Assembly (NCBI RefSeq): GCF_004168255.1
Contig: NZ_SEWG01000007.1
Coordinates: forward strand, 62,001-126,000
DNA: 64,000 nt
Reading direction: 5' to 3'
Origin: Mucilaginibacter terrigena
Lineage (GTDB): Bacteria; Bacteroidota; Bacteroidia; Sphingobacteriales; Sphingobacteriaceae
Shown here one piece after another: positions 62,955-64,000 of the stretch; the first letter of the stretch is position 1; every line of letters begins with the position of its first letter. Under the pieces are notes generated by a model. It made no database searches. It was not told the origin of the DNA and was given only the letters and a program-made list of their open reading frames with translations. The position numbers were made by a program, and so were the translations under genes.

Positions 62955-63090
62955 GGGTTATTGTTTTAGCATCCGGGCAAATATCAAACGCCGAAATTAG
63001 GAGTTAGCTTAAAAGTACAATAAACTTTTTAAACGGCTGATAACAGGCCCCTATAATTTAGCCACCTGTTACAAAATTACCACCGCGGAT
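62955..63090 (-). pseudogene. Relic of a second deoxyhypusine-synthase-family 3' end
   Basis: The plus-strand words TTATTG.TTTAG.ATCC.GG (from 62958) and CAAATATCAA match the 3' end of the gene at 63618 at 27 of 30 positions, including its stop codon. The same offset (about 660 bp) holds further on: CAATAAACTT at 63018-63027 and a looser match up to about 63090. A one-base insertion (TTTGA for TTGA) breaks the frame. It is a decayed duplicate of the gene end, lying between actA and the DoxX gene. The rest of the 62707-63145 gap holds nothing else recognisable. Confidence 0.55.
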
Positions 63091-63145
63091 ATTAACATTT
63101 GTACCATAACTTAGCTATTGACCATTATTAAAACCCCCGGCTTTT

Positions 63146-63541
63146 ATGAATATCACAAACAACACCTTTTTACTGCGCCTGGTAGTTGCCGTAATCCTTT
63201 TAATGCATAGCATCCCCGGGATGTTTGATAACGGCATTAACAACTTTGGAAAATTATACCTTAACGAAGCTGGCTTTGCCCCTATTGGCCTGCCCCTGGC
63301 ATGGGCAATAAAACTATCGCATATTGTATGTGCATTTTGTTTTTTGTTTAACCGGTACGTAAAGCCTGCGGCCATTTTAACCATCATCATATTAATTGCC
63401 GGGATAGTTATGGTTCATTTGAAGGAAGGATGGTATGTTGTAGGCGGCGGCCGTAACGGCATCGAATTTAATGTGCTGCTGATAGCAGTACTGGTAACCG
63501 TGATGTTCCCTGATGGATTTAAAAAGGCAACAGTAGTATAA
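63146..63541 (+). CDS. DoxX-family membrane protein
   Basis: The 131-residue protein has four hydrophobic helices (about 8-25, 48-65, 72-92, 108-122), with LLRLVVAVILLMHSIPGMFD at the start and FGKLYLNEAGFAPIGLPLAW after it. DoxX-like proteins are small membrane proteins linked to thiosulfate:quinone oxidation in archaea, but most bacterial members have no known role. It is a single plus-strand gene between the divergent respiratory operon and the convergent deoxyhypusine-synthase-family gene. Confidence 0.82.
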   Translation: MNITNNTFLLRLVVAVILLMHSIPGMFDNGINNFGKLYLNEAGFAPIGLPLAWAIKLSHIVCAFCFLFNRYVKPAAILTIIILIAGIVMVHLKEGWYVVGGGRNGIEFNVLLIAVLVTVMFPDGFKKATVV

Positions 63542-63560
63542 ACACGGTTATTGTATCGCA

Positions 63561-63602
63561 TAAAAAAGCCCATTTCGAAATTTATTCAAAAGGGGCATTT
63601 TG
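63561..63602. terminator. Possible bidirectional terminator
   Basis: AAAAAAGCCCATTT pairs loosely with AAAAGGGGC..ATTTT around an AT-rich loop, between the convergent DoxX (stop 63541) and deoxyhypusine-synthase-family (stop 63618) genes. The pairing is imperfect. Confidence 0.4.
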
Positions 63603-63617
63603 GTCTCTATAAGTTAA

Positions 63618-64000
63618 TTATTGCTTTAGTATCCAGGCAAATATCAACGGCACAACTATAGTTGCATCGCTCTCAACAATAAACTTAGGGGTGTTGATAT
63701 CCAGTTTGCCCCAGGTAATTTTTTCGTTTGGCACCGCGCCCGAGTACGAACCGTATGACGTAGTAGAATCGCTCACCTGGCAAAAGTAGCTCCAGAAAGG
63801 GATATCCTGCATTTCCATATCCTGGTAAAGCATAGGTACTACGCATATCGGGAAATCGCCGGCTATACCACCGCCTATCTGGAAAAATCCCACGCCTTTA
63901 CCTCCCGAATTTTTAGGATACCAGTCGGCCAGCCATGCCATGTATTCGATACCGCTTTTCATGGTGGTGGCCTTTACCTCGCCCTTTATAACGTACGATG
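63618..64000 (-). CDS. Deoxyhypusine synthase-family protein, C-terminal part, cut by window edge
   Basis: The frame is open from the right window edge through 127 codons to the stop at 63618. It reads SYVIKGEVKATTMKSGIEY at the edge, then MAWLADWYPKNSGG, GVGFFQIGGGIAGDFPICVV, IPFWSYFCQVSDSTTSYGSY and SGAVPNEKITWGKL. FQIGGGIAGDFPICVVP and the SDSTTSYGSYSGA segment are the NAD/spermidine-binding end of the deoxyhypusine synthase family. Bacteria lack eIF5A, so bacterial members are thought to make homospermidine or related polyamines. The true start and the catalytic Lys region lie partly outside the window (the Lys of VIKGEVKAT is visible but not assigned). Confidence 0.88.
   Translation of the reverse strand, partial: SYVIKGEVKATTMKSGIEYMAWLADWYPKNSGGKGVGFFQIGGGIAGDFPICVVPMLYQDMEMQDIPFWSYFCQVSDSTTSYGSYSGAVPNEKITWGKLDINTPKFIVESDATIVVPLIFAWILKQ

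Overview
The window looks like chromosome from a soil- or plant-type Bacteroidota, most likely family Sphingobacteriaceae (Mucilaginibacter/Pedobacter-like). This is inferred from the SusC/SusD pairs, the GH92-rich glycan locus, the alternative complex III plus cytochrome oxidase operon, weak Shine-Dalgarno sequences and the style of micro-repeats between genes. No species call can be made from sequence alone. No rRNA, tRNA, CRISPR array, insertion sequence or prophage was seen.

Positions 1-32200 form a polysaccharide utilisation locus. It holds a partial GH78 alpha-L-rhamnosidase, a GH2 enzyme, a LacI-family regulator, a FucP-like sugar permease, two GH92 alpha-mannosidases, a GH38-like enzyme, three SGNH/GDSL hydrolases (one frameshifted) and an alpha/beta esterase. 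It also holds two SusC porins, two SusD lipoproteins (one frameshifted), a DUF5004/DUF4961 lipoprotein pair and a DUF4185/5005-like propeller protein. The housekeeping gene lgt sits inside it. Eight copies of a 16-bp palindrome (best form GCTAAATTGATTTAGC) lie in its intergenic regions, so the LacI protein probably controls most of the locus. The enzyme set points to a mannose-rich, rhamnose-decorated, probably acylated glycan (inference).

Positions 32200-38400 are mixed: a degraded flavin monooxygenase remnant, an amino-acid permease, a small unknown gene next to truA, a GH16-like lipoprotein and a FAS1-TIG-NHL lipoprotein. Positions 38500-44200 hold a second APC permease convergent with a four-gene sugar-acid operon: UxaA-type dehydratase, SDR dehydrogenase, FAH-family hydrolase and amidohydrolase lactonase. 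These fit non-phosphorylative breakdown of L-fucose or L-rhamnose to pyruvate and lactate. The spacers in this operon contain short-word repeats. An OmpA-like lipoprotein and a DUF2461 protein follow.

Positions 45900-62700 are one long minus-strand respiratory operon: actABCDEF (alternative complex III), ctaC, ctaD, ctaA, ctaB, two subunit III-type genes, a subunit IV gene, a SCO-like protein, a DUF420 protein and a small CxxC membrane protein. It encodes a quinol-to-oxygen chain with heme A synthesis and assembly factors. The right edge carries a DoxX-family gene and the 3' part of a deoxyhypusine-synthase-family gene; a degraded second copy of that gene's 3' end lies about 660 bp to the left.

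Several items are more unusual: the local LacI regulon, the dissociated SusC/SusD order, two single-base homopolymer frameshifts, two gene relics, a SCO protein lacking its copper-ligand histidine, and an EF-hand-type loop inside the DUF420 protein.
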